From positions 2,790,001 through 2,854,000 of the forward strand of contig NZ_JAAQTL010000001.1 of the NCBI RefSeq assembly GCF_011742875.1: 64,000 nucleotides of DNA. Reading direction: 5' to 3'. The notes beneath the pieces are model-generated. The model was not told the origin of the DNA and did not search any database. It was given only the letters and a program-made list of their open reading frames with translations. The DNA comes from Luteibacter yeojuensis (lineage in GTDB: Bacteria > Pseudomonadota > Gammaproteobacteria > Xanthomonadales > Rhodanobacteraceae). Numbering within the stretch: position 1 is the stretch's first letter; the number at the start of each line of letters is the position of its first letter. Positions 43,811-51,332 of the stretch are shown piece by piece. Position numbers and translations under genes: made by a program.

Positions 43811-44685
43811 AATCGCGTCCCCGGACCGGATCCAAGGAGTTCCTCGGGATCCAGGCCACGGTCGATGCCATGCGGGACGACGTTCTGCCCCGGGGCAAGG
43901 GCAAGCTTCTTCCCGTCGATCCAGACGTCGACTTCGCCGGGTTCGAAGGAGACGAGATTCGAGATGCGGCCCACCTCTATCCACGCCTGGGCGTAACACC
44001 ACGCTGCCTTCTTCCGGCTGCCGATGTCGTAGTAACTGGCCAGGCCCTTGTAGGGGCAGAAGGTCTGCCCCTCGACGGGAACGAGCGCCGTTTCGTCGAT
44101 ATCTTCGCGCGCCACGTACCAGCGCGGCGCGAACCCGGATTCGAACAGCACGAGCGGGCGCCGCGTATCGGCGACGGTCCTGTCGCCATCCTTGACGACG
44201 AGGTGGCGCGAGGTCTGGCGTATGTCGATGCGGTGATAGGGATCGGCGGCATGGCCGACGATCCTCTCCTCCTCCTCGAAGAACGCGTCCATGGCACGCC
44301 AGGCGAAGGCGACATGATCGCGGAGAAGATCCGCATGAGCAGGCAGCGCCGTGTGCTGCCATGCGGCGCGCGCCGCGCTGCGATCGCCCCCGGTGACCGA
44401 GAACCAGGCCGTGTCGCCGAGATCGCGATGCTTCGTGACGCGGTCCTCCGCGGCGAGTACGCCGGGATGCACATCCGCAAGCGGGAAATAAGCGACCGGA
44501 TAACGCGCCGGTTCGTGCAGGAGGAGTACGTCCTCGCTATCGGCGATCCATTCCCCACCCAGCCTGACGCGCAGCCGCCTGCGCAACGGTTCGACGAACA
44601 GCAGCCGCTCCGGTAGCGGTTCCGGTGTCAGGAACCGGCCGATGGTCGAACCGCTGAGCGGGCCTTGTTGCCAGGAAAGTCCCAT
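43807..44685 (-). CDS. DUF427 domain protein (tandem)
   Basis: A 292-residue protein with two DUF427-like beta folds. The first (residues about 30-130) includes VRLGGEWIADSEDVLLLHEPARYPVAYFPLADV. The second (about 165-265) includes FESGFAPRWYVAREDIDETALVP, then TFCPYKGLASYY, the conserved CPYKG.A.Y motif. The function is unknown. It is downstream of the VOC gene with a 3-base gap and upstream of nothing, so it is the last gene of a cupin-VOC-DUF427 unit. Confidence 0.85.
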   Translation of the reverse strand: MGLSWQQGPLSGSTIGRFLTPEPLPERLLFVEPLRRRLRVRLGGEWIADSEDVLLLHEPARYPVAYFPLADVHPGVLAAEDRVTKHRDLGDTAWFSVTGGDRSAARAAWQHTALPAHADLLRDHVAFAWRAMDAFFEEEERIVGHAADPYHRIDIRQTSRHLVVKDGDRTVADTRRPLVLFESGFAPRWYVAREDIDETALVPVEGQTFCPYKGLASYYDIGSRKKAAWCYAQAWIEVGRISNLVSFEPGEVDVWIDGKKLALAPGQNVVPHGIDRGLDPEELLGSGPGTRF

Positions 44686-44688
44686 GAG

Positions 44689-45108
44689 TCAAGCCTTGGT
44701 GTGACCGCGTTCCTGAAGGACCCAGGCGTTTCCGTCCGGGTCGGCGAAATCCGCGAAGCTGGCGTAGTCGCGGCGCTGTGGATCCATGCCCGGGCTCCAT
44801 CCGCCCGCCCAGGTGCCGATGAGATCCTTGTGCCGCGGCTCGCCCACGGCGACACCGCGGGAGATCAGGCCGGCCCGGGCGTCCTCCAGGTCATCGGTCA
44901 CGAGATAGAGACCGCGCGCACGCTCCGTCGAATCCGCCGCGACCAGCTGGATGGAGCAGGCCGAGCCGGGCGGCGTGAGCTGTACGACACGGAAGTCGTC
45001 GGTGGGCCGATAGTCGACGTCGAGCGCGAAGCCGACCTGCTGCGTGTAGAAGACGAGTGCCCGATCGATGTCGGTGACCGGGATGAGAACGACCTCGAGG
45101 GATAACAT
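44689..45108 (-). CDS. VOC/glyoxalase-family protein
   Basis: A 139-residue protein with two beta-alpha-beta3 VOC modules. It starts LEVVLIPVTDIDRALVFYTQQVGFALDVDYR, and the C-terminal ASFADFADPDGNAWVLQE block is typical of glyoxalase/bleomycin-resistance-like proteins. The usual metal ligands are only partly present, so the catalytic role is uncertain. It is flanked on both sides by co-directional genes with 3-base gaps. Confidence 0.88.
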   Translation of the reverse strand: MLSLEVVLIPVTDIDRALVFYTQQVGFALDVDYRPTDDFRVVQLTPPGSACSIQLVAADSTERARGLYLVTDDLEDARAGLISRGVAVGEPRHKDLIGTWAGGWSPGMDPQRRDYASFADFADPDGNAWVLQERGHTKA

Positions 45109-45111
45109 GAC

Positions 45112-45519
45112 CTATTTCACCCATTCAACCAGCGGTTTGCCCTTCTCTACCACATATGTGCCCAGTTCCGCGGCATTTGTCGTTCCCACGTTCGTGGCGC
45201 TATGCACCACGCCGCGGGGCACGAACAACACATCGCCGGCCTTGAGCCGCACGGGGGGCTTCCCCTCGAGCCTGTACTCGATCGTGCCCTCGATGACGTA
45301 GATGATTTCCTCGCCGGGATGGCGGTGGTCAGGAGCGAACTTTCCCGGAGGGATGTCGACGCGAACCTGCAACGCTTCCCAGCCGGGAATGCTGAGATCG
45401 TTCCTCGACAGGTCGGTGCGATGGCTGCCCGGCTGAGGTCGAGGCTGGGCCGGGTGCGCGTGGCTGCACGGCGCGGCGAAGGTGAAGGCCACCACGGCCG
45501 CAACGGCGACGGTTTTCAT
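45112..45519 (-). CDS. Secreted cupin-domain protein
   Basis: A 135-residue protein with a signal peptide (MKTVAVAAVVAFTFAAPCSHA, cleavage near HA-HP). The single cupin barrel has motif 1 PDHRHPGEEIIYVIEGTIEY (two His and a Glu for metal) and motif 2 GDVLFVPRGVVHSATN. It probably acts in the periplasm; the ligand is unknown. It is the first gene of the cupin-VOC-DUF427 unit. The next 200 bases (45,520-45,720) show nothing recognisable. Confidence 0.88.
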   Translation of the reverse strand: MKTVAVAAVVAFTFAAPCSHAHPAQPRPQPGSHRTDLSRNDLSIPGWEALQVRVDIPPGKFAPDHRHPGEEIIYVIEGTIEYRLEGKPPVRLKAGDVLFVPRGVVHSATNVGTTNAAELGTYVVEKGKPLVEWVK

Positions 45520-45720
45520 GACTTGTTCCTGTGAGGCGCGCTGTCTTCATCGATGTCGCAGCATCGGATATCGGCGGTTGGCGATCTCATGGCACGTCTC
45601 GGAGCGACATCTCGATGCTTGCAGTTCACTCCACGGGCCCGCTCCTTGCTTGCCCAAAGGACGCGCGGGTTCGCGTTTCCCGCCGCGGCTTGGAAGAACC
45701 CGCTTCCGCCCGGCGACGAT

Positions 45721-46125
45721 TCATTCCCGCCGTGTACGCGGCCGGGTCTTGCGACGCTTGCCGATGCTCGCGGCGGCCGGCGCGTCGCCGGCCGGCGACG
45801 CCTTGCCGTCACCGAGCCGCTCCATCCACGACAGGTCGTCGATGTAGGAAAGAAAATGGCGGAGGTAGCCGGGCGATACGTCGCGCATCAAGGCCATGGA
45901 GCGGTGGACCAGGGCGCTCGAGTTGAGCGGGCCCGCGTTCTCCGTCGTCTGTTCCAGCGACTGCCGCAACTGGCTCTCGGTGCGGATGCGCGACCAGATC
46001 TTCTGGAACTCCCCCAACGCAGGGAGCTCGGGGTAGCTCGACGACCGGCCGGCCTCGCCTCCGTCGAGGAGATCGACAAGCTCTCCCAGGGGACCCGGCG
46101 AGGAGCGTTCGAGGTTACCGGCCAT
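45721..46125 (-). CDS. DUF2894 protein (fourth gene of the stator-like cassette)
   Basis: A 134-residue protein starting at ATG 46125, overlapping the OmpA-family gene by 11 bases. The DUF2894 core is EFQKIWSRIRTESQLRQSLEQTTENAGPLNSSALVHRSMALMRDVSPGYLRHFLSYIDDLSWMERL; here it occupies residues about 40-103, followed by a basic tail (KRRKTRPRTRR). It has no membrane segment, so it is probably cytoplasmic. It is found with DUF802 and DUF3348 in several beta- and gammaproteobacteria; the function is unknown. Confidence 0.82.
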   Translation of the reverse strand: MAGNLERSSPGPLGELVDLLDGGEAGRSSSYPELPALGEFQKIWSRIRTESQLRQSLEQTTENAGPLNSSALVHRSMALMRDVSPGYLRHFLSYIDDLSWMERLGDGKASPAGDAPAAASIGKRRKTRPRTRRE

Positions 46126-46765
46126 GCGGCGCCACGGTGGCGGTGGACGGCCGGGGAACCGGGGCGATCTCCACGCGGCGGTTCATCGCCCGGCCTTCCT
46201 CGCTCGCGTTCGAACCGACGGGTTGCTGGGCGCCGAACGCCGCGGCGAACACCGACGAGGCGGGGACGCCTTCGTCCACGAGCGCGCGCGTGACCGTCAG
46301 CGCGCGCTCGGCCGACAGTTCCCAGTTGTCCGCGAAGTGGCGGTTGCCGTCGTGCACCTGCTGGTCGTCGGTGAAGCCGCTGACCATCAGGATCTCGTCG
46401 CGCGATGTCAGGTAGTCCGAGAGCGGACCGGCCAGGCTCTTGAGGATGTCCCGCCCTTCCGGCTGCAACCGGTCCGAATTCAGGGCGAAGAGCACGTTGC
46501 CGCGGATGCCGATGCGGCCGTCGACCAGCGTGACGCGCCCGGCCGCCAGCGGTGCCGCCAGGGCCTGTTCCAGCGTCATGCGACGCTGCTGTTCGGCCTG
46601 GCGCTGCTTCACCTCCTCGTCGAGGCGATGGGAGAGCTGCAGCTGCACCCCGATCACGCCGACGAGGATCAGCACGAACGCCCCGAGCAGCACCGACATG
46701 AGGTCGCCGAACGCGGCCCAGACGGGTACGCCGGCTTCGCCCTCGATTTCCAGCTCGTCGCTCAT
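46115..46765 (-). CDS. OmpA/MotB-family protein (stator B-subunit-like)
   Basis: A 216-residue protein with one N-terminal membrane helix carrying an aspartate near its start (Asp21 in WAAFGDLMSVLLGAFVLILVG), positioned like the ion-binding Asp of MotB and ZorB. A short coiled segment follows, then a C-terminal OmpA/peptidoglycan-binding domain with VSGFTDDQQV...NWELSAERALTVTRAL and FGAQQPVGSNASEEGRAMNRRVEI. It overlaps the DUF802 gene by 4 bases. It would be the peptidoglycan-anchored partner of the DUF802 membrane protein in an ion-driven complex. Confidence 0.85.
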   Translation of the reverse strand: MSDELEIEGEAGVPVWAAFGDLMSVLLGAFVLILVGVIGVQLQLSHRLDEEVKQRQAEQQRRMTLEQALAAPLAAGRVTLVDGRIGIRGNVLFALNSDRLQPEGRDILKSLAGPLSDYLTSRDEILMVSGFTDDQQVHDGNRHFADNWELSAERALTVTRALVDEGVPASSVFAAAFGAQQPVGSNASEEGRAMNRRVEIAPVPRPSTATVAPHGR

Positions 46766-48639
46766 GCCGTCTCCGTCCCGGCCTCGACGTGCCGCCCGCC
46801 GAGACGCTGCATGTCCTCGATGATCTGCTTCTGCGACAGGACGCTGAGGTCGACGACTTCGCGGGCCTGCGCGACGTAGTAGGCAAGCTGTTCGTCGCTG
46901 CGCGCGAGCGACGCATCGAGCGCGCCGGCGATGCGGTCGAGGCGTTCCATCAGCGCGTCGTTGGACTTGCCGAACAGGTCCACCGCGGCGCCGAAGGTTT
47001 CGCCGAGCTTCGCGACCTCGGTCGCGCTCCCGGTGATGTCCGCAGCGACCGTGCCGAGCTTGCCGGCCTCGCTCTCCACCTGCTCCGCGAAGCGCGTGCC
47101 CACGCGGTCGAGCAGGTCGGCGGATGTCGCCACCAGTGCGTCGACGGCGGTGCGCTGTTCGGTCGACGCATGGTTCACGGCATCGAGCAGGGTATCCAGT
47201 GTTTCGAGCAGGCGGCTGCGCTCCTCGAGCATCGCGTTATCGCGCAGCATGCTTTCGGACAGCTTCTCGCGCAGCTCTCCCACCACCTGGGCGGCGATGC
47301 GCGGCGCTTCCGTCGCGGCTTCCACGAGGCGGGAAACCTCGGCGATGGTGCGGTCTGCCTGCGCCTGGGTACGCTCCGACAACTCGGCAGCGGTATGACC
47401 GAACGTGTCGCAGATGTCCTTCTGCCGCTGCGCGATGAGCTCGCCGGATTGCTCCGCGCGGGCATTCAAGCCGGCGGCCATCGACGCCAGCGCTTCCGTC
47501 CAGGCAGCGAGCCGCTCGCCGTCGCGCGACGCGAGCGTCGCCTGGATCTCCGTCTGCGACTGCCGGGCGGCCCGCAGCATCGTGTCCGCACCGTCGCGGA
47601 AGACGGTCGTGGCCTCGGCCAGCGCGTCCTTCCACGCACCCGAGGCGACGCGGGACGATGCTTCGAATTGGTTCGCCAGGCCGTCGAGCTGGCGATCCAC
47701 CGCCTGCGTCACGCTGCCGTGCAACGCAGTCGCCTCGCGGGCGATGGCGGCCATCGTCGCGTCGACGGCGGGCTGGAAAGCCATGCCGGCCGCGCGCGCG
47801 CTTTCGATGACGCTTTCCCTGAGGGATTGCTCCACCGACGACGCAAGCCGTGCGTACATCGCTTCCGTGCGCGCATGGAAGGCTTCCTGGCTGGCCAGCT
47901 GACGCTCGGTGGCCGCGAGGTTCTGCCGCTCGATCGACGCCATCATCGCTTCCATCCGCTCGACCAGCGCCGGCATGGATTCCGTCTGCTGCTGCAACAG
48001 CCTGAAGGCATCGTCGCGCCGCTGGGCCTGCGAGTGCGGACGCAGCGTCGTCGCGATCCGCGCATCGAGGCGCTGCACCACGCGCAAGCGCTCGCGCCGG
48101 CACAGTGCGGAGAGCAGGCCCAGCATCGCGGAACTGGCGACGCCGGCGATCGACGTGCCGAAGGCGAAGCCCAGGCCCTTCACGGGCGCGGCGAGGGACC
48201 CGCGGATGGCTTGCAGGTCGGTGGCGCTTTCCAGCGCGACGCCCGTTCCGCGCAGCGTGGCCATCATGCCGAGGAGCGTGCCCAGCATGCCCAGCAGCAC
48301 CAGCAGGCCGACGAGGTAGGGCGTCATCGTGGGTGCCGGCAGGGCCGTTCGCGCGCCTTCGATGCGCAGGCGCACCGTGTTGCGCAGGCTCGGGTGCAGC
48401 CGCTCCAGCCAGGGACCGAGGGCGGGAGGCGTGACGGACAACTCGCCCACCGCGACCCGGAGCGTGCGCGTCGCCCGGCGATAGCGCAGCAGTTCGAGCG
48501 CGCCCGCGAGATAACAGGCACCGATGAGTGCGGCCACCATGGCGCCGAGAGGATTCGACCCGGCATAGCCCACGCCGATCCAGCAAACGGCGGCGAAGCC
48601 CAGGAGGAAGATGGCGAGATAAAGGAAATTCCTGAACAT
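46762..48639 (-). CDS. DUF802 protein (MotA/ExbB-like channel with long coiled-coil tail)
   Basis: A 625-residue protein starting at ATG 48639. Four membrane helices lie near residues 4-25, 30-52, 107-127 and 155-179. The third and fourth resemble MotA/TolQ/ExbB channel helices (GLLVLLGMLGTLLGMMATL; LGFAFGTSIAGVASSAMLGLL). About 440 residues of alanine-, glutamate- and arginine-rich heptad sequence follow, predicted as a long cytoplasmic coiled coil, as in ZorA. It is co-translated with the OmpA/MotB-like gene (ATGA). Annotated homologues are called DUF802 with no function. Confidence 0.85.
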   Translation of the reverse strand: MFRNFLYLAIFLLGFAAVCWIGVGYAGSNPLGAMVAALIGACYLAGALELLRYRRATRTLRVAVGELSVTPPALGPWLERLHPSLRNTVRLRIEGARTALPAPTMTPYLVGLLVLLGMLGTLLGMMATLRGTGVALESATDLQAIRGSLAAPVKGLGFAFGTSIAGVASSAMLGLLSALCRRERLRVVQRLDARIATTLRPHSQAQRRDDAFRLLQQQTESMPALVERMEAMMASIERQNLAATERQLASQEAFHARTEAMYARLASSVEQSLRESVIESARAAGMAFQPAVDATMAAIAREATALHGSVTQAVDRQLDGLANQFEASSRVASGAWKDALAEATTVFRDGADTMLRAARQSQTEIQATLASRDGERLAAWTEALASMAAGLNARAEQSGELIAQRQKDICDTFGHTAAELSERTQAQADRTIAEVSRLVEAATEAPRIAAQVVGELREKLSESMLRDNAMLEERSRLLETLDTLLDAVNHASTEQRTAVDALVATSADLLDRVGTRFAEQVESEAGKLGTVAADITGSATEVAKLGETFGAAVDLFGKSNDALMERLDRIAGALDASLARSDEQLAYYVAQAREVVDLSVLSQKQIIEDMQRLGGRHVEAGTETA

Positions 48640-48649
48640 GACGACCCGA

Positions 48650-49351
48650 TTAGCGGGTGCGAAGCGCTGCGAGCAGCCCTTCCACCGGTTGAAAACGAAC
48701 ATCCAGCTCGGCAAGCAGCACGCCGCGCATGTCGGCGCGGAACGTGTCGAGCCAGTTCTCTTGCGGGGCGGCCGTGCCCTCTTCCGCAGCTTCCGTGGCC
48801 GATCGGCGCAACCGGTCGAAATGGTCGGCGAGCACGACCGGTACGGCCGCCAACAGCTTCTGCTCCCGCGGACTCAGGGCCATCTCCATCACGGCGTCCA
48901 CCTCGGCCAGCCGGGCCATGGCGGGCGTTCCCGACGCCAGTATGTCGCGCAGACGCCCCCGCAGTTGGCCGGTATTGCCCTGTATCGACCTCTGGAGGGT
49001 CAGATAGCGCTGCCGGAAGGGCGCGAAATCTGCCGGAGCGGCGCCCTGGGCGGCCGGACGCGGTCCCGATGTGGCCAGCTCGCGCGCGCCCTCGATGGCC
49101 TTCGCCAGTGCGGTCCGCACCCGCGCACACTCTTCCTCTTCCCGGCTGTCGAAGGCCGGGACGTCCTCTGGCGGGGCCGGCGGCCGGCCGTCCAGGGCCG
49201 TGGAGAGCGCGATGGCGTGGTTCCAGTCGAGCCACCGGCTCAGCCGGTCGGGCAGCGATGGACCGGACGCCCTCGCGTCGACGGCCGTGAGGCGGGCGAG
49301 CAGACGGATGAAGGTCGGGCCGCGGACGGTCGTCCGCTGGTGAGATTGCAC
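48650..49351 (-). CDS. DUF3348 protein (first gene of the stator-like cassette)
   Basis: A 233-residue soluble protein starting at GTG 49351 (MQSHQRTTVRGPTFIRLLARL). The DUF3348 core includes RFDW-type LSRWLDWNHAIALSTAL, FAPFRQRYLTLQRSIQGNTGQLRGRLR and AAVPVVLADHFDRLRR. It is mostly helical, with no signal or membrane helix, and probably cytoplasmic. It lies 10 bases upstream of the DUF802 gene. It might contact the coiled-coil tail, but nothing in the sequence proves that. Confidence 0.85.
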   Translation of the reverse strand: MQSHQRTTVRGPTFIRLLARLTAVDARASGPSLPDRLSRWLDWNHAIALSTALDGRPPAPPEDVPAFDSREEEECARVRTALAKAIEGARELATSGPRPAAQGAAPADFAPFRQRYLTLQRSIQGNTGQLRGRLRDILASGTPAMARLAEVDAVMEMALSPREQKLLAAVPVVLADHFDRLRRSATEAAEEGTAAPQENWLDTFRADMRGVLLAELDVRFQPVEGLLAALRTR

Positions 49352-49418
49352 GATGTTTCTTGAGAAAAAACAGCAAGTTTACAGCATACTGCCCGTGACG
49401 ACCGGCCCTGGGGGTCCC

Positions 49419-49871
49419 ATGCGTGTAACGAGCGTACCGTTCCTGCTGTCCTTTCCGGCGCTGCTGTTCGCCGCCGCGCCAGCCAGCGCATCCGGGAAGG
49501 ACGACGTCCAACAGATCCTCAAGGCCGAAAGCGCGATCTGCGCGGCTTATCAGAACGAGGATGCCGACTGGCTGGAGAAGCACCTCGATCCCACGTTCAC
49601 CCTCACCAGTTCCAACGGCAAGGTCACAACGCGCGCGGATGAAGTGGCCGACCTGCGCAGCGGCACGAAGTACGACGTGTTCCGCAATCGCGATTCGAAG
49701 GTGCGGGTGTATGGAGATGCGGCCGTCGTAACCGGCACCACGCGCGTGGAAGGCCAGAGCGATGGCAAGCCTTACGCCCTGGACTTCCAGTTCACCGACA
49801 CCTACGTTCGCAAGGCTGGCAAGTGGGTGCTCGTCGCAAGCCATGCCTCGCGGCTGACGGAAGGCCGCTGA
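49419..49871 (+). CDS. Secreted NTF2-like (SnoaL/DUF4440) protein
   Basis: A 150-residue protein starting at ATG 49419 with a signal peptide (MRVTSVPFLLSFPALLFAAAPASA). The NTF2-like cone fold shows ILKAESAICAAYQNEDADWLEKHLDPTFTLTSSNG, then FQFTDTYVRKAGKWVLVASHAS. These folds bind small molecules or act as minor isomerases; the role is unknown. It diverges from the DUF3348 gene across a 67-base AT-rich gap that probably holds both promoters. Confidence 0.85.
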   Translation: MRVTSVPFLLSFPALLFAAAPASASGKDDVQQILKAESAICAAYQNEDADWLEKHLDPTFTLTSSNGKVTTRADEVADLRSGTKYDVFRNRDSKVRVYGDAAVVTGTTRVEGQSDGKPYALDFQFTDTYVRKAGKWVLVASHASRLTEGR

Positions 49872-49998
49872 CTCTCGCGGAGGACATGCACCGTGCGCAC
49901 GGTGGCCGGGCGATGTCCGAACGGACCACCTGGGCGTGAACGGCCAGCCCCGACAGGAGCAGCGTGGCCACAAGGTGGAAGCGATGCCATGGCGCCAC

Positions 49999-51180
49999 TC
50001 AGTCCAGCGAGGAAGCCGGACCGAAGAACTCGTACCTGGCGCGCGCATCCGCCACACCCAGGTCGCGTAACGCCTTGCGCACGGCCTTCATGAACGGCTT
50101 CGGCCCAAGGAAGTAGGCGTCGATGTCGGTCGTGCCGGGCAGCCAGGCCGCCAGCAGGTTGCGATCGAGGTAGCCGCTCGCCTCGTGGCCGACATCTTCC
50201 GTGCGCGGCTTCTCGTAGCAGTAGTAGCGCCGTAGCTGGGGGTGGGACGCCGCGAGCGAGTCGATGGTGTCGCGGAACGCATGCACCCCACCGTGCCGTG
50301 CCGAATGGATGAAGTGGATCGGCCGGCCGCTCGGCAGCGCGCGCTCGAGCATCGCGAGCGTGGGCGTGATGCCCACGCCGCCGCTGATGAGCACGAGCGG
50401 GCGCTCGTTCTCTTCGAGGACGAAATGGCCCGAGGGCGGAAACAGTTCGACGGTGTCGCCGACCTGCACGTCATCGTGCAGGAACGTCGACACGGCGCCG
50501 CCGGCCACCCGCTTCACGCTGATGCGGTAACCCACGCCATCCGCGGCGGCGGAGAGCGAATAGTTGCGGCGCGAATCCACACCGTGGACATGCACGCGCA
50601 GACCGATGTACTGGCCCGGCGCATGCGCGTAAACCGGCTGTCCATCGACGGGTGCGAAACGGAAGGAAGTGATCTCGTCGCTTTCGCGGACCTTCTCGAT
50701 CACGCGGAACGCACGACCGTCGCGCCAGCCGCCCGGAGCCTCCGCGACAGCGTCGTAGATGGTGGCCTCGGCGCCGGACAGGATGCCCGCCAACTGACCG
50801 TAGGCAGCCCCCCAGGCGTCGATAATCTCGTCCGTGGCGACGTCGGGACCGAGGACCTCGCGAATGGCCCGCAACAGGCAGCGACCCACGATGGGGTAAT
50901 GGTCGGCACGGATGCGCAGCGACACGTGCTTGTTCACGATGACGTCGACGAGGTCGCCCAGGGCCTCCAGGCGATCGATATGCTTCGCATACATCAGCAC
51001 GCCGTTCGCCAGGGCGCGCGGCTGCTCTCCGGTGATCTGGTTGGCCTGGTTGAAGTACGGCCGGACTTCGGGATGCTCGCCCAGCAGGATGCGGTAGAAA
51101 TGGTTCGTCAGCGCCTCGCCGCCGGTTTCCAGCAGGGGAACGGTCGCACGGACGAGGGCACGGTGTTCGGGAGAGAGCAT
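49999..51180 (-). CDS. hmp: Flavohemoglobin, nitric oxide dioxygenase
   Basis: A 393-residue protein starting MLSPEHRALVRATVPLLETGG. The globin domain (1-140) has the proximal heme His85 in VNKHVSLRIRADHYPI and the distal region NHFYRIL (B10 Tyr). The FAD domain shows RNYSLSAAADG and the NAD domain LISGGVGITPTLAML. It converts NO and O2 to nitrate using NAD(P)H in the cytoplasm. It is divergent from norR, and its promoter region has NorR-type palindromes and a sigma54-like promoter. Confidence 0.97.
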   Translation of the reverse strand: MLSPEHRALVRATVPLLETGGEALTNHFYRILLGEHPEVRPYFNQANQITGEQPRALANGVLMYAKHIDRLEALGDLVDVIVNKHVSLRIRADHYPIVGRCLLRAIREVLGPDVATDEIIDAWGAAYGQLAGILSGAEATIYDAVAEAPGGWRDGRAFRVIEKVRESDEITSFRFAPVDGQPVYAHAPGQYIGLRVHVHGVDSRRNYSLSAAADGVGYRISVKRVAGGAVSTFLHDDVQVGDTVELFPPSGHFVLEENERPLVLISGGVGITPTLAMLERALPSGRPIHFIHSARHGGVHAFRDTIDSLAASHPQLRRYYCYEKPRTEDVGHEASGYLDRNLLAAWLPGTTDIDAYFLGPKPFMKAVRKALRDLGVADARARYEFFGPASSLD

Positions 51181-51221
51181 GGCAGGCACCTTCTGAGGTG
51201 AAGTGGGGATGTCCGATCCAA

Positions 51222-51237
51222 TCCACGTTCCGTGCCA
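51222..51237 (-). promoter_or_regulatory. Candidate sigma54 promoter of hmp
   Basis: On the minus strand, TGGCACG (51237-51231) is followed, after four bases, by GTGGA (51226-51222). The -24 element is perfect; the -12 element (consensus TTGCA) matches at three of five positions, with GG in place of GC. It lies 42 bases before the hmp ATG and downstream of the NorR-type sites, as expected for an activator-dependent promoter. Confidence 0.5.
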
Positions 51238-51276
51238 GTCTCCGCATGGCCGGTCATTCAATGGGTTATGATGCGC

Positions 51277-51320
51277 ATGGGTCGATCTGACCCATTTCTT
51301 GAGGAAGTCGATACGACTTC
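51277..51320. promoter_or_regulatory. Two NorR-type binding sites between hmp and norR
   Basis: Site A (51277-51295): ATGGGTC-GATCT-GACCCAT, containing GGT-N7-ACC, the NorR core. Site B (51304-51320): GAAGTCG-ATA-CGACTTC, containing GT-N7-AC. Both have perfect 7-bp arms and their centres are 26 bases apart. They sit 40-98 bases upstream of the sigma54-like hmp promoter and just before the norR start, so NorR probably activates hmp and represses itself here. Confidence 0.7.
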
Positions 51321-51332
51321 TGGCGAGTCATC

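Noticed and set aside
46789..49290. 833-codon open frame antisense to DUF802/DUF3348
   Set aside because: Arg/His/Gln-rich composition, no membrane or domain pattern, and the opposite strand carries clear gene families with ATGA overlaps.
45721..49351. Assigning the cassette as a Zorya defence system
   Set aside because: Only the A/B-like membrane pair is similar. No ZorC/ZorD or ZorE-type gene is in the neighbourhood, so similarity of architecture is all that can be claimed.
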